A program made the position numbers and the translations under genes. Shown piece after piece: positions 42,882-52,526 of a DNA stretch of 64,000 bases. The notes beneath the pieces were generated by a model, which saw only the letters and a program-made list of their open reading frames with translations, made no database searches and was not told the origin of the DNA. How positions within the stretch are numbered: the stretch's first letter is position 1; every line of letters begins with the position of its first letter. Source of the stretch: Niastella caeni (GTDB taxonomy: Bacteria > Bacteroidota > Bacteroidia > Chitinophagales > Chitinophagaceae); assembly GCF_004834005.1 (NCBI RefSeq), contig NZ_STFF01000001.1:1301347-1365346 (forward strand), in the 5' to 3' direction.

Positions 42882-44741
42882 TTACTCAATCCCATTTTTT
42901 TCCATCCAGTATTCCAGGATCACAAATAACCAGATCTCCATCCATCGTACTGAGGCATCGTTATTTAAGAACCGCTGCCAATAACCAAGCAGATTTTTGC
43001 CATTGATAAAATCTCGTTGAGCGATGCGCTGAAGTCGCTCCTCACAAAATGTGCGAAGCTCCTTTTTCATCCAGACGCTCCAGGGAAATAAAAAGCCCTG
43101 CTTTTTGCGGTGTACGATCTCATCAGGCAGCAATCCCTGTAAAGATTCTACCAATAATTGTTTGGGATAAGTCGGGAATTTTAAGTTATCGGGAATAGCT
43201 AATACAAATTCTATCAGGTCATGATCAAAGAATGGCTCTCTGGCTTCAAGCGATACAGCCATACTAAACTGATCGGTATCTTTTAACAGCGTGTGTTGGG
43301 TGTATCCGGTATATTCTGCAATAGAAACCTGGCTAAGTAACGGATACTTTTCCAACAAAGCGGGTAATTGAACCAATTGCTTTTCCAGCAGTGTATGTTG
43401 ATCATTATCCCATTGGGTAAGCGATGATAATAACCCCGGGGAAATAATACGTCTAAACTCAGGATAAAAATACCTGATCGATGATGCAGGCGCATTCAAT
43501 AACTGTTTTATCCGTTGCGATTTATTGCTGTTACCTAATACCAGCCCGGCTCCCCAACGCAAAGGCTTTGCCGCCCCCCAAAATGGTGCGTATTTCTTTA
43601 ACTGCAGATATTGTTTAAAAAACGGATATCCTGCAAACAATTCATCGCCGCCCACCCCCGACAATGCAACGGTAAGACCACTTTGTTTAATGGCCTTCGA
43701 TACCACATATGTATTAACACCATCTCCACTAGGTGTGTCCATTGCGTTCAGGGCATTCGTTAATTCATCAAGGAACACGGCCGGCTTTAATAAAACCTGG
43801 TTATGGTTGGTATTGAACTTGCGGGAAATAATATTTGCATAGCCCGACTCATCAAACTCCTTCTCTTCAAAACCTGCAGTAAAAGTATTCGGGCGACCGG
43901 TACCAACTTCCGCCATCAGGCCAACTACGGTACTGGAATCGATGCCGCCCGACAGGAAAGCGCCCAGGGGTACATCACTCACCAATCTTCTTTCAACCGC
44001 ATTACGCAATAACTGACGCACCTGCTGCTGTACACGCAATTTGTCGTTAAAATCAAAATCAACGGTTGGCATTGCGGTAATATCCCAATACTTTTTTATG
44101 CTATACTTATTATCACAGATCCTGATAGAGCTACCTGCTTCTAACTGAAATATACCCTGAATGGCAGATTCAGGAAAGCCTACCGATTGATAACTTAAAA
44201 ACTCCCTAATAGCTGATTTGTTCACTTTTGTTGGAACCATACCGCTTCCCAGCACACCCCGTATTTCTGAAGCAAACAAGAACACGTTGTCATTCACGAA
44301 ATAGTAAACAGGTTTAACCCCCATTCTGTCCCGCGCAATAAACATCACCTTTTCAACGGCATCCCAGATCACAAAGGCAAACATTCCTTTTAAATAGGGT
44401 AAACAATCTGCTCCCCATTTACTGTAAGCAGCCAGTAATACTTCAGTATCGCTGTTCGTATTGAACGGATAATCAGGCAGCAGCTTTTTTACTTCGCGGT
44501 AATTGTAAATTTCTCCGTTAAAAATGATCTGGTACCGACCTGTATAATCAGCAATTGGCTGGTTGGCTGCCGTTGACAGATCAATAATAGATAAACGCCG
44601 ATGGCCCAGCGCGATGGTATCGTTGGTAAAAAAACCATCTGCATCTGGTCCCCGATGTGACATGGCATCTGTCATTCGCCGAATGGTAGATGGCAGATCA
44701 ATTTGTTGGGCAAAAGATACTATTCCGGCTATTCCGCACAT
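42882..44741 (-). CDS. asnB: Asparagine synthase (glutamine-hydrolysing) family, AsnB-like
   Basis: A 619-residue amidotransferase. Cys2 starts the glutaminase domain (MCGIAGIVSFAQQ), with HRGPDADGFF and FNGEIYNY. The ATP-pyrophosphatase domain has LSGGIDSSTVVGLMA and SGVGGDELFAGYPFF. Family members in polysaccharide clusters amidate uronic acids or similar carboxyl groups in place of aspartate, using glutamine nitrogen. Here it is embedded in the cluster, overlapping nothing but followed closely by a GT4. A housekeeping AsnB cannot be excluded, but the position favours a sugar-modifying role. Confidence 0.9.
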   Translation of the reverse strand: MCGIAGIVSFAQQIDLPSTIRRMTDAMSHRGPDADGFFTNDTIALGHRRLSIIDLSTAANQPIADYTGRYQIIFNGEIYNYREVKKLLPDYPFNTNSDTEVLLAAYSKWGADCLPYLKGMFAFVIWDAVEKVMFIARDRMGVKPVYYFVNDNVFLFASEIRGVLGSGMVPTKVNKSAIREFLSYQSVGFPESAIQGIFQLEAGSSIRICDNKYSIKKYWDITAMPTVDFDFNDKLRVQQQVRQLLRNAVERRLVSDVPLGAFLSGGIDSSTVVGLMAEVGTGRPNTFTAGFEEKEFDESGYANIISRKFNTNHNQVLLKPAVFLDELTNALNAMDTPSGDGVNTYVVSKAIKQSGLTVALSGVGGDELFAGYPFFKQYLQLKKYAPFWGAAKPLRWGAGLVLGNSNKSQRIKQLLNAPASSIRYFYPEFRRIISPGLLSSLTQWDNDQHTLLEKQLVQLPALLEKYPLLSQVSIAEYTGYTQHTLLKDTDQFSMAVSLEAREPFFDHDLIEFVLAIPDNLKFPTYPKQLLVESLQGLLPDEIVHRKKQGFLFPWSVWMKKELRTFCEERLQRIAQRDFINGKNLLGYWQRFLNNDASVRWMEIWLFVILEYWMEKNGIE

Positions 44742-44810
44742 GATTCAAAGAAGTCTTATAATTAATTACTAAACTCCTGGTATTAATTGTTAGTTATAAC
44801 AAGCCAATTC

Positions 44811-45824
44811 TTAAACAATGATTTTTTTATATAAATCAAGGTATTGCGTGGCAATAACGTCGGGATCAAATCTCTTAATATTTTCAAAACCGCGTTTGAT
44901 CATATCGTCCCTGAAGGAATCATTATTAATGATCTTTTCCAATCCTTTGCGTATTTCGCTCACTATAAATGGATCCACCATAACAGCCGCATCACCTGCT
45001 ACTTCAGGCATCGAGAATAAGTTGCTTGTTATAACAGCCCTTCCTACAGCCTGTGCTTCCAGGATGGGCATGCCAAAACCTTCATACGTTGAAACGAGGT
45101 TAACTATATCTGCCTGTTCATATCGTTGAATGATTTCCTCATCAGTCAACCCCCACTCGTATTTATACTCTACACCATACTTTTTCAGCAAGGCTATATA
45201 TTCATCGTTTTGTTTGCCGATAATATTCAAAATGCAAGGCAACCCTTTCACAGCTTCAATAAGGTTAGGAATGTTTTTATTAGGCGCCGTACCTACCTGC
45301 AAAATGACCGGCCGTTCTTTATTGAATGGTTTATCTGTACGTTTAAACTTAGGTGATATAGCAACCGGAATCACTACAATCTTATTTGGATCGCACTTGT
45401 GGTGGCGAAGTATCTCCTGTTTAGTTGATTCAGAAATGGCAGTAATATACTTACACCTCCTTTCAGGTATTGAAACCCAGAACAGTTTTAAAATTTTATA
45501 TTTTATACCTGCTGATGTATTCAAGTGAACACAATCCAATATGGTTTGAATAGTCGCCCGGCGTTTAAGAAAAAGCCCCAAAAAATTTACATCACCGGTA
45601 ACATGGTTTACCGGACCTTGTTTCCACCAGGCTTCAACGCAGTTATATAACCTTTTAAAAAACCCGGAGCTTTCGTATTTCGATACTACGATCTGGGCAT
45701 CGATTTTATCTCTTAGGCGTTTTCTGACATCCTCAAAAATAAATTCAACGCTATAGTTACCAACACTTCTTGGCCGTCTGTGAAAGAAAACCACCCTGGG
45801 TTTCACGGTCTGCTTATTTTCCAT
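44811..45824 (-). CDS. Family 4 glycosyltransferase
   Basis: A ~337-residue GT-B transferase. The N-terminal half begins KPRVVFFHRRPRSVGNYSVE. The C-terminal half holds the GT4 pattern: RPVILQVGTAPNKNIPNLIE, ADIVNLVSTYEGFGMPILEA and GRAVITSNLFSMPEVAGDAA. The E-x7-E pair sits in EGFGMPILEAQAVG. ATG at 45824 is preferred; it overlaps the upstream gmd-like gene by 11 bp, against 32 bp for the start at 45845. It probably adds a sugar to the repeat unit; the donor is unknown. Confidence 0.9.
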   Translation of the reverse strand: MENKQTVKPRVVFFHRRPRSVGNYSVEFIFEDVRKRLRDKIDAQIVVSKYESSGFFKRLYNCVEAWWKQGPVNHVTGDVNFLGLFLKRRATIQTILDCVHLNTSAGIKYKILKLFWVSIPERRCKYITAISESTKQEILRHHKCDPNKIVVIPVAISPKFKRTDKPFNKERPVILQVGTAPNKNIPNLIEAVKGLPCILNIIGKQNDEYIALLKKYGVEYKYEWGLTDEEIIQRYEQADIVNLVSTYEGFGMPILEAQAVGRAVITSNLFSMPEVAGDAAVMVDPFIVSEIRKGLEKIINNDSFRDDMIKRGFENIKRFDPDVIATQYLDLYKKIIV

Positions 45825-46776
45825 AGTTTTTGTACTCTTCCTCAATAATTAAATTCAACACGTCGAAGAAATCCATATCATATTGCCAGTTTAACACAGA
45901 ACGGGCTTTTTTATTAGAACCGTATATATCCTGTATTTCGGTAGGCCTGAAAAACGCCGAATTAATTTTTATTCGTCCCTTGTCAATTTTCATCTTATCA
46001 AACACATAATAAACTATTTCACGCAATGTTATCGACTTGCCGGAACTAATAATATAATCATCCGGTTTGTCCTGTTGCAATAACAGCCACATCGCCTCCA
46101 CATATTTTTCAGACCATCCAAAGTCTCGTTTTATATCCAGGTTGCCTACTTCAAGAACCTCGCGTTTCCCATGCACAATATCAATAGCTCCTTTAATTAC
46201 TTTCTTCACAAAGAAGTTTTCACCTCTGAGATAAGATTCATGATTAAAAAGTATACCACAACTGGTATAGAGGTTATAGGACTCCCTGTAGTTTATGCAT
46301 ACATAATGTGCAGTAACTTTTGAAATGGCATAAGGACTCAACGGATGCACAATGGAGTCTTCAGTGATTGGAAGATCATTCACCTTGCCAAACATTTCAC
46401 TGGTAGATGCCTGGTAAAAGCGAATGGAAGGGTTTAATAACCGGATAGCTTCCAGCATGTTCAATACAGACTGGATATTAAAATTAATAGTGCCGATCGG
46501 TTGCTGAAAAGAAAGTGAAACAGAGCTTTGGGCCGCCAGGTTATAAACCTCATTGGGTTTGTGGGTAGATATTATATTTAATACCTGAGAAAGATCGCTC
46601 TGATCGCACTCCACCAGTTCAACTCTGTCAAGTAAGCCCAGGTATTTGAGCCGGTTTAAATTTGATCCATAATGTGACCTTATAAGCCCAACGACCTTAT
46701 ACCCTTTTTCAAGCAGCAGCCGGGTAAGGTATGCCCCATCCTGACCGGTTATTCCTGTAATAATAGCAGACTTCAA
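45814..46776 (-). CDS. GDP-mannose 4,6-dehydratase, second, shorter copy
   Basis: A 320-residue extended SDR of the GMD type: [20 protein letters not shown], then FYQASTSEMFGKVNDLPITE and SPYAISKVTAHYVCINYRES, and the diagnostic [19 protein letters not shown]. It is ~50 residues shorter than the other gmd in this cluster and clearly not a recent duplicate. The ketosugar may feed a different branch: GDP-D-rhamnose, GDP-perosamine, or a 6-deoxy-talose. A reductase or aminotransferase specific to such a branch is not obvious; the SDR at 50515-51507 is a candidate. The gene overlaps the following GT4 gene. Confidence 0.9.
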   Translation of the reverse strand: MKSAIITGITGQDGAYLTRLLLEKGYKVVGLIRSHYGSNLNRLKYLGLLDRVELVECDQSDLSQVLNIISTHKPNEVYNLAAQSSVSLSFQQPIGTINFNIQSVLNMLEAIRLLNPSIRFYQASTSEMFGKVNDLPITEDSIVHPLSPYAISKVTAHYVCINYRESYNLYTSCGILFNHESYLRGENFFVKKVIKGAIDIVHGKREVLEVGNLDIKRDFGWSEKYVEAMWLLLQQDKPDDYIISSGKSITLREIVYYVFDKMKIDKGRIKINSAFFRPTEIQDIYGSNKKARSVLNWQYDMDFFDVLNLIIEEEYKNYGK

Positions 46777-46817
46777 ACTTGTATTTTTAGATTTCCTGAC
46801 TGATTCACAACTGCAGA

Positions 46818-48230
46818 TTAATTCGCTACAACTAAATCCTTATTCACAGGCTTAAACAGTGATGGAAATGTTTTATATAAGATAAAAACAAAAAATCCCG
46901 ATTTTATCAATGTGTTTAAAATCTGCAATGTATCGTTTTCAGCAGAATAAGTGACTTGATAAAACATTACCGGTATCCACAAAATCAATAAGGGTATTTT
47001 TTGAGCAATTAAAAATATTCGGGTATAAGCAAATCTAATAAGAAAGCCTAACAGTAACATGTAAATAACTCCACCTACAACACCGAAGCTTCCATAGGCT
47101 TCTCCAAGAGGCCCCACGTCAGTTGCAAACCCTTTAATACTAATATTTGCGTAATATTTCATATTTGCCTTTCCGCCAGCCTCTGGCTTATCAGGCCACA
47201 ATAAGCGAGGAACTAACGACGCAGCTATTTTAACCATCAGAAAAGAACCTCCATCATGTGGTGCTCTAATAGGCATGCGACGCATCACCAGCGCTACATT
47301 ATACCCCTGATTAACCCGATAATAAATGGGAAAAAATGCTTCTTCTGAGAATAAAACAGTTGAAGAATTAAGTTTACTGGAAAGCAGCTCCCCAAAGAGT
47401 TCTACTTTACTTCCTGCATAATTACCCCTCCACGTCTTTTTCCGATAATTAGCTTTCACGCTCTGGATCAGCAACAACATAGCCGAGCTCACAACAAATA
47501 CAGTTAATTTCTTCCAGAAAGCGACTTTCCTGTTCAGGAAAAAAAATGAAAATATGGTGATGCTCATATATGCCACAACAGTAAACATTCCACTCCTTAT
47601 GGCATCTAATAATACAAATCCTGTAAAAAAAAGTAAAACTGGTATCTTGTAACGAAAATTGCGGGTATAATACACATACAAAGACCCTACAAAAGAGCTC
47701 CAGTATAAAAGAACAGCTACATATCTCAAAGAATCGGGTATTAAATTAACCATATAAAACATAAATAACCCTACTCCTATAAGATATAAGCCCATATTGG
47801 GTTTCTGTGCCAATTTATCTTTTATTGACTCAAGCCTTTCCTGCAGGCTGACGCCGCTATCACTACCCAATCTATTGCTTATCGGCCAACAAATAGCTGC
47901 TGTAAAGGCAGTCATTGCTGGTAATGCATATGAAAAATAAGTCACTTTACTGACAGGCATAAAACGAACCCAAAGTCTGGCGTAATAATTATCATAATTG
48001 TAAATATTGTAGCCCAGCAATGGCATAAATAAACAGATCAGGCATCCATGAAAAGCAATTAATTCACGTAACACAATGCCCTTGCCCAGTTTATCCAAAA
48101 CGAATATTAGTGCTGTGCTTATAAGAGTGTATACCAGCACAGAATACCATTCTGTTATAAGAGAAAGTATAAAAATTAATATACAGAAAAGAGAAAAACT
48201 ATATTCCTTTATTTTCAACATAGCCTGCAA
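46818..48230 (-). CDS. Wzy-like O-antigen/exopolysaccharide polymerase
   Basis: A 470-residue integral membrane protein with about eleven to twelve hydrophobic segments and low conservation, as usual for Wzy polymerases. Traceable helices include SLFCILIFILSLITEWYSVL, YALPAMTAFTAAICWPI and GVIYMLLLGFLIRFAYTRIF. A large loop near residues 265-360 carries Arg and Lys in RKTWRGNYAGSKVELFGELL and MRRMPIRAPHDGGSFL, the likely periplasmic loop for lipid-linked repeat units. It sits among glycosyltransferase and sugar-nucleotide genes. Wzx, the flippase, is not found in the window; a flippase identity for this protein is less likely given the loop pattern. Confidence 0.78.
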   Translation of the reverse strand: MQAMLKIKEYSFSLFCILIFILSLITEWYSVLVYTLISTALIFVLDKLGKGIVLRELIAFHGCLICLFMPLLGYNIYNYDNYYARLWVRFMPVSKVTYFSYALPAMTAFTAAICWPISNRLGSDSGVSLQERLESIKDKLAQKPNMGLYLIGVGLFMFYMVNLIPDSLRYVAVLLYWSSFVGSLYVYYTRNFRYKIPVLLFFTGFVLLDAIRSGMFTVVAYMSITIFSFFFLNRKVAFWKKLTVFVVSSAMLLLIQSVKANYRKKTWRGNYAGSKVELFGELLSSKLNSSTVLFSEEAFFPIYYRVNQGYNVALVMRRMPIRAPHDGGSFLMVKIAASLVPRLLWPDKPEAGGKANMKYYANISIKGFATDVGPLGEAYGSFGVVGGVIYMLLLGFLIRFAYTRIFLIAQKIPLLILWIPVMFYQVTYSAENDTLQILNTLIKSGFFVFILYKTFPSLFKPVNKDLVVAN

Positions 48231-48269
48231 ACATTGTTCAAATTAAATAAATTAAAGGTTGTAATTTTT

Positions 48270-49376
48270 CTATCTCAGAAAATGCTTTACAATTGCGGCA
48301 ATTCGATCTGCCGCCCGACCATCTCCATATGGATTAATATTAGAGCTTGACTTATATTGTTTAGCCCATTCAAAAGTTTCAAGAATCAAAGATGTATTAG
48401 CGCCTGTTAATTTTGCACAACCTGCTAAAACAGCCTCAGGTCTTTCAGTAACATTCCTCAAAACAATCAAAGGCTTTCCAAAGGAAGGCGCTTCTTCCTG
48501 AATGCCGCCGGAATCGGTTAAAATTATTCTGCTTTGACTCAATAATTTAAGCAAATCCCAATAATCAACCGGTTCAGTTAATACGAAGTTAGAATAAGTT
48601 TTAAGTTTTGAAGTACTTATTACGTTTTTCACATTTGGGTTAGGGTGCAAAAGCCACACAAATTTGAACTGGGTATATTGCCTCACCAATTCTTCCACTG
48701 CAGCAACAATGTTATTCAGATTTTCTCCGTGATTTTCTCTTCTGTGGCAGGTAATTAATACAATATCCTTTCCCAAACACTGATCAAGGTTACTGTTATT
48801 AAAGCCTGCTGTCTTAAACATTTCTGTTGAACTGATGTACTGCAAAGCATCCACAACGGTATTTCCAACTACATAAACATCATTTTCCCGAATGTTCTCT
48901 TTTAACAAATTCTGCCTCGATACTTCAGTGGGTGCAAAATGCAATTGAGTGGTAATGGAAGCAACTTTCCGGTTATACTCTTCCGGGAAAGGATTATCTA
49001 AATCAAAGCTTCGCAAACCTGCCTCAATATGTCCAAATGGAATTTTGTTATAGAAAGCCAGCATGGCCGTTCCCATAACTGTAGTGGTATCGCCCTGCGC
49101 CATCAATAATGCCGGCTTTTCCTCCAATTTATCCAGAAAATCCTGCAACTGTAATAAAATGCGGGAAGTTAATGATGTCAGCGATTGACCTGAAACCATA
49201 ACATCCAATGAATAATCAGGTTTTAAACCAAATATATTCCAGTAAGGATCCAGTAGATCTTTATGCTGCGCCGTATTGACGATCCGGAACGGAATTCCCG
49301 TTTTTTTAAGCGCGAATGCTACAGGTGCGGTTTTAATCAGCTCGGGTCTGGTACCAATTACAAGATAAACGCTCAT
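48270..49376 (-). CDS. UDP-N-acetylglucosamine 2-epimerase family (WecB/WbpI-like)
   Basis: A 368-residue GT-B-fold epimerase: LVIGTRPELIKTAPVAFAL, QGDTTTVMGTAMLAF, HIEAGLRSFDLDNPFPEEYN, CHRRENHGENLNNIV, and SGGIQEEAPSFGKPLIVLRN. It may make UDP-ManNAc from UDP-GlcNAc (WecB) or epimerise UDP-GlcNAc3NAcA to UDP-ManNAc3NAcA (WbpI). The WbpB/D/E/G-like set at 55.6-61 kb in the same operon favours the WbpI role, but sequence alone does not decide. It overlaps the preceding glycosyltransferase by 4 bp. Confidence 0.92.
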   Translation of the reverse strand: MSVYLVIGTRPELIKTAPVAFALKKTGIPFRIVNTAQHKDLLDPYWNIFGLKPDYSLDVMVSGQSLTSLTSRILLQLQDFLDKLEEKPALLMAQGDTTTVMGTAMLAFYNKIPFGHIEAGLRSFDLDNPFPEEYNRKVASITTQLHFAPTEVSRQNLLKENIRENDVYVVGNTVVDALQYISSTEMFKTAGFNNSNLDQCLGKDIVLITCHRRENHGENLNNIVAAVEELVRQYTQFKFVWLLHPNPNVKNVISTSKLKTYSNFVLTEPVDYWDLLKLLSQSRIILTDSGGIQEEAPSFGKPLIVLRNVTERPEAVLAGCAKLTGANTSLILETFEWAKQYKSSSNINPYGDGRAADRIAAIVKHFLR

Positions 49377-50509
49377 ATTGTTTTTCTTACTATACTATCA
49401 AGTCCGGAAATAAATTTATTGAGCTCAAAATTGTCTTTAAAATGTTGCCGTAGTGAATTGCGATCCCAGGTCTCAAGTTGCTTCGACAAATTGATCAGTT
49501 CATTATACAATACATCGGGATTGCTTAGGTCGGTTAAAGTACCCTGAATGGAGTTAATGAATAATGGTTCAAGGCTGATCAACTTATGTGCAATCACCGG
49601 AACACCACAGCTCCAGTATTCATACATTTTTGTAGGAGCGGCATACCGGGTATTTAATTCATAAGGATGGTACAATATAATTCCTATGTCAATACTGGCA
49701 TACACATTTTTTAATTCATGCTGCAGCACATGGTCTATAATCTGTACCCGATTACCCAATTCTTTCAACATACTTTTTACTTCAGGGGTGATCCTTCCTG
49801 CAAACAGGCTTTTAAAATTGGGAGGCAGCTTTCTTAATACTTCCACATACTGTTTGATAAAATGTTGTTCTGTTCCCAGGGAACCTATATGCCCTATTAC
49901 AATATTCTCTTTTTGAGTAACTCTATTTGCAGCTGGTATAAAATCTGCTTTATCTGAATTGGTATTAGGAAATATAAATGTAGGGATAGAGCCCGGAATA
50001 CCTGTAGATTGTTTAAAATATGTTAACCTGTTAATTTCGGGCATAATAACAAGGCTAAGCCGGCTAGCCAGTTTCTTGAAGATCCAGAAGTTAATTTTAT
50101 CAAATTTACTGGCCCTTGCCGGGTCGTACATTTCAAACTGATGATAAATAACTTTATTTCGCTGAAAAAAGAATAGTAATTGAGAAATCAATAACAAATT
50201 ACAGGTGGCAAAATCTATGCAATAAAGTACCGATCGCTTATTGGTACTCTGAAACTGAAAGATGCGGTACAGTAATGACAAATGTCTTTTGATCTTCGTA
50301 AATCCGCCCTGCTGTAAAGTAGCTGCTGTACTTTCAAAAACAGCCAGCGGGTAAATTTGTGTTTCCTGTTCCTTAAAAACCGATAATCCCCTGACTTCGG
50401 CATGATAAACCTGCACCTTTTGGCCACACAAAGAATAAAAATAACTGATCAAATACTTCAACGGAGGAATACCATTGAAGGTACTGTTTGTAAACATTCC
50501 TATGGACAT
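49373..50509 (-). CDS. GT-B glycosyltransferase
   Basis: A ~378-residue glycosyltransferase. The acceptor half holds VYHAEVRGLSVFKEQE and RNKVIYHQFEMYDPARASKF. The donor half holds ENIVIGHIGSLGTEQHFIKQ, IDIGIILYHPYE and APTKMYEYWSCGVPVIA, the GT1/GT4-type nucleotide-sugar pocket. ATG at 50509 (MSIGMFTNS) is preferred; the longer frame to 50557 would overlap the upstream SDR gene by 43 bp. Its stop overlaps the epimerase start by 4 bp, so translation is coupled. The sugar is unknown. Confidence 0.87.
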   Translation of the reverse strand: MSIGMFTNSTFNGIPPLKYLISYFYSLCGQKVQVYHAEVRGLSVFKEQETQIYPLAVFESTAATLQQGGFTKIKRHLSLLYRIFQFQSTNKRSVLYCIDFATCNLLLISQLLFFFQRNKVIYHQFEMYDPARASKFDKINFWIFKKLASRLSLVIMPEINRLTYFKQSTGIPGSIPTFIFPNTNSDKADFIPAANRVTQKENIVIGHIGSLGTEQHFIKQYVEVLRKLPPNFKSLFAGRITPEVKSMLKELGNRVQIIDHVLQHELKNVYASIDIGIILYHPYELNTRYAAPTKMYEYWSCGVPVIAHKLISLEPLFINSIQGTLTDLSNPDVLYNELINLSKQLETWDRNSLRQHFKDNFELNKFISGLDSIVRKTI

Positions 50510-50514
50510 AGTTC

Positions 50515-51507
50515 TTACTGATATTGCGCTGTTTCCTGCAAAAATTTCTTGTACCAATCAAGGGTGTACCTGATCCCATTCTTTATATTCACTTTTGGAG
50601 CCCACCCAAGCCGTTGATGGATCTTTTCTATATCCAGAGAACGGCGACGGATATTATCTATGTCCCTTTCCGGTATATTGTTTACCTGCACACCAGACAC
50701 GGCAGCACTTATATGATCTACCAGGTGATTTACACTGGTTTCGGTATTAGTGCCCACATTAAATACATCACCCAATGCTTGCGGATGCACAGCAGTTAAT
50801 ATGGTTGCAGAAACAGCATCAGTTATAAAAGTATAATCTCTGGTTTGTTCTCCATCACCAATTACCAACAGCGGTTCATTGATCAGGGCATTATGAACAA
50901 ATTTTCCCAACACCCCGCAATATGGGTTTTTAGGTGACTGGCCATATCCATATACGTTTGAATAACGCACTGCTGATACAGGAATGCCATAATTACGGCC
51001 ATAGATCATGGTGTAATTTTCTCCTAACAACTTGGTTGCAGCATAATTACTCAATACGTTAGTTGAAGAACCTTCTTTTAATGGTAAATAGGTAGAACTT
51101 CCATATACAGAGCCACTGGAAGTATATACGAACCGCTTTAATGACGGAGGCAATTTATAGCGTAAATGTTCAAGTATTTGTAAAGTGCTTTGAGCATTTA
51201 CCTGAAGGTCGAGCAAGGGCTGGGTACCCGATGCAGCAATTTGAACGCAGGCAAGATGAAAAACATATTCTGCCTTATCAATCAATGGAAAAAGCCGGTC
51301 TGTGTCCAATACACTTATCTCATGAAAAACAACTTTGTTTTTGATATCTTTAATAACAGAGGGGCTACTATTTAAACAATTGTCAACTACTACTACTTCA
51401 CACTCAAATTCGTTGACCAGGGTTCTTACAAGGTTATTACCCACAAAACCAAGCCCTCCAGTTACCAAAACCTTTTTCTTCTTTATGTCATTCAGGTAAT
51501 TAATCAT
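50515..51507 (-). CDS. NAD-dependent epimerase/dehydratase (extended SDR)
   Basis: A 330-residue nucleotide-sugar SDR. KKVLVTGGLGFVGNNLVRTL binds NAD, VYTSSGSVYGSSTYLP supplies the catalytic Ser, and LSNYAATKLLGENYTMIYG the YxxxK pair. YSNVYGYGQSPKNPYCGVLG and GDGEQTRDYTFITD match UDP-hexose 4-epimerase and related reductases. It could epimerise UDP-GlcNAc at C4, or act on the keto product of the short gmd-like enzyme. It lies 1 nt after the CgeB-like gene's stop. The exact reaction cannot be set from sequence alone. Confidence 0.88.
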   Translation of the reverse strand: MINYLNDIKKKKVLVTGGLGFVGNNLVRTLVNEFECEVVVVDNCLNSSPSVIKDIKNKVVFHEISVLDTDRLFPLIDKAEYVFHLACVQIAASGTQPLLDLQVNAQSTLQILEHLRYKLPPSLKRFVYTSSGSVYGSSTYLPLKEGSSTNVLSNYAATKLLGENYTMIYGRNYGIPVSAVRYSNVYGYGQSPKNPYCGVLGKFVHNALINEPLLVIGDGEQTRDYTFITDAVSATILTAVHPQALGDVFNVGTNTETSVNHLVDHISAAVSGVQVNNIPERDIDNIRRRSLDIEKIHQRLGWAPKVNIKNGIRYTLDWYKKFLQETAQYQ

Positions 51508-51508
51508 A

Positions 51509-52525
51509 TTATTCTAATGTTTGAAGTTGTTGCAACAATTTACTTATACGATGTTGATATGTATGCTCGGCGCATACCATCTCATGGCCGGCTTTTCGAA
51601 TTTGCATGGCCTCGTCGGGATGACTTATATAATATATGATTTTATCCAACAGTTCCGTTGTAGAATCGAAATACAGCAAATGCTTTTTGTCAAGAAAAAT
51701 TCCAGCTTGTTCCGGACTGTAATTTACCAGTTGTAAACCATTGGCAACAGGAATTTCAAAAAACCGCATGTTTACAGAGGGATATGCAATTTCACCAATT
51801 ACATTAATATTAATAAAAGTACGGTTAAACAGCTTTGCATATTCGTTACCGCGCAATGGTTTATTAATGGCTTTTTTGACTACATTGGCATTCTTTGCCC
51901 TGTTCCAGCCAGGGCCATAGATTGCGATCCGGTATTGAGGCATGTTTTTACAGATGGCAGCCATTACTTCTTCCCGTTCTCCATTCCAACTACCTACAAA
52001 ACTTATATCATAGTCATAATTGGTTGCCGGTTTATCGAAATAATGGAGCTGCTTATCGGCAGCAAAGGGTGACCAAAAAGGATTTTTAAAACCCATTTGC
52101 TGTAATACAGGAAGGATTTGTTTGCCATGAGATACAACCGCATCATACATCGAACTGCATTGCAATGGCCAGCTACCCATATTTAATAAGGTATCGGGCC
52201 ACACTAATACAAATTTTACCGGTAGTAGCGATTTTACAAATCCAATGCAACCAGGTTGAACCGGCGCATTGGTAAATACAAATACTATATCGGGCTCAAA
52301 TCGTTTAATATCAACAGCTATTTGCTTATTGAGTTTTTGTATCCATTGATCTACTGATACAAACCGATGAAAAATACGCCCCAGTTTTCCAAAACGTATA
52401 TGTTGCGCCAGGGCAGGTGGATAACTAAAAGATCTAACTTCAATACCCTCTTCCCGCAATGCTGCCTCGTATGAGCACTCCAAACCCATTTCACTAAATT
52501 CACTTATCAGATATGCCTTCTTCAT
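51509..52525 (-). CDS. CgeB-like glycosyltransferase
   Basis: A ~338-residue protein of the CgeB/Glyco_trans_1_2 group. The N-terminal Rossmann half has KKAYLISEFSEMGLECSYEA and DIVFVFTNAPVQPGCIGF. The C-terminal half, YPSVNMRFFEIPVANGLQLV followed by HPDEAMQIRKAGHEMVCAEH, is the group hallmark. ATG at 52525 is used; it follows the GT2 stop by 1 nt, whereas a frame start at 52543 overlaps it by 17 bp. It most likely transfers a sugar during repeat-unit assembly; the CgeB group is known in glycan clusters and spore-coat glycosylation. Confidence 0.85.
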   Translation of the reverse strand: MKKAYLISEFSEMGLECSYEAALREEGIEVRSFSYPPALAQHIRFGKLGRIFHRFVSVDQWIQKLNKQIAVDIKRFEPDIVFVFTNAPVQPGCIGFVKSLLPVKFVLVWPDTLLNMGSWPLQCSSMYDAVVSHGKQILPVLQQMGFKNPFWSPFAADKQLHYFDKPATNYDYDISFVGSWNGEREEVMAAICKNMPQYRIAIYGPGWNRAKNANVVKKAINKPLRGNEYAKLFNRTFININVIGEIAYPSVNMRFFEIPVANGLQLVNYSPEQAGIFLDKKHLLYFDSTTELLDKIIYYISHPDEAMQIRKAGHEMVCAEHTYQHRISKLLQQLQTLE

Positions 52526-52526
52526 A

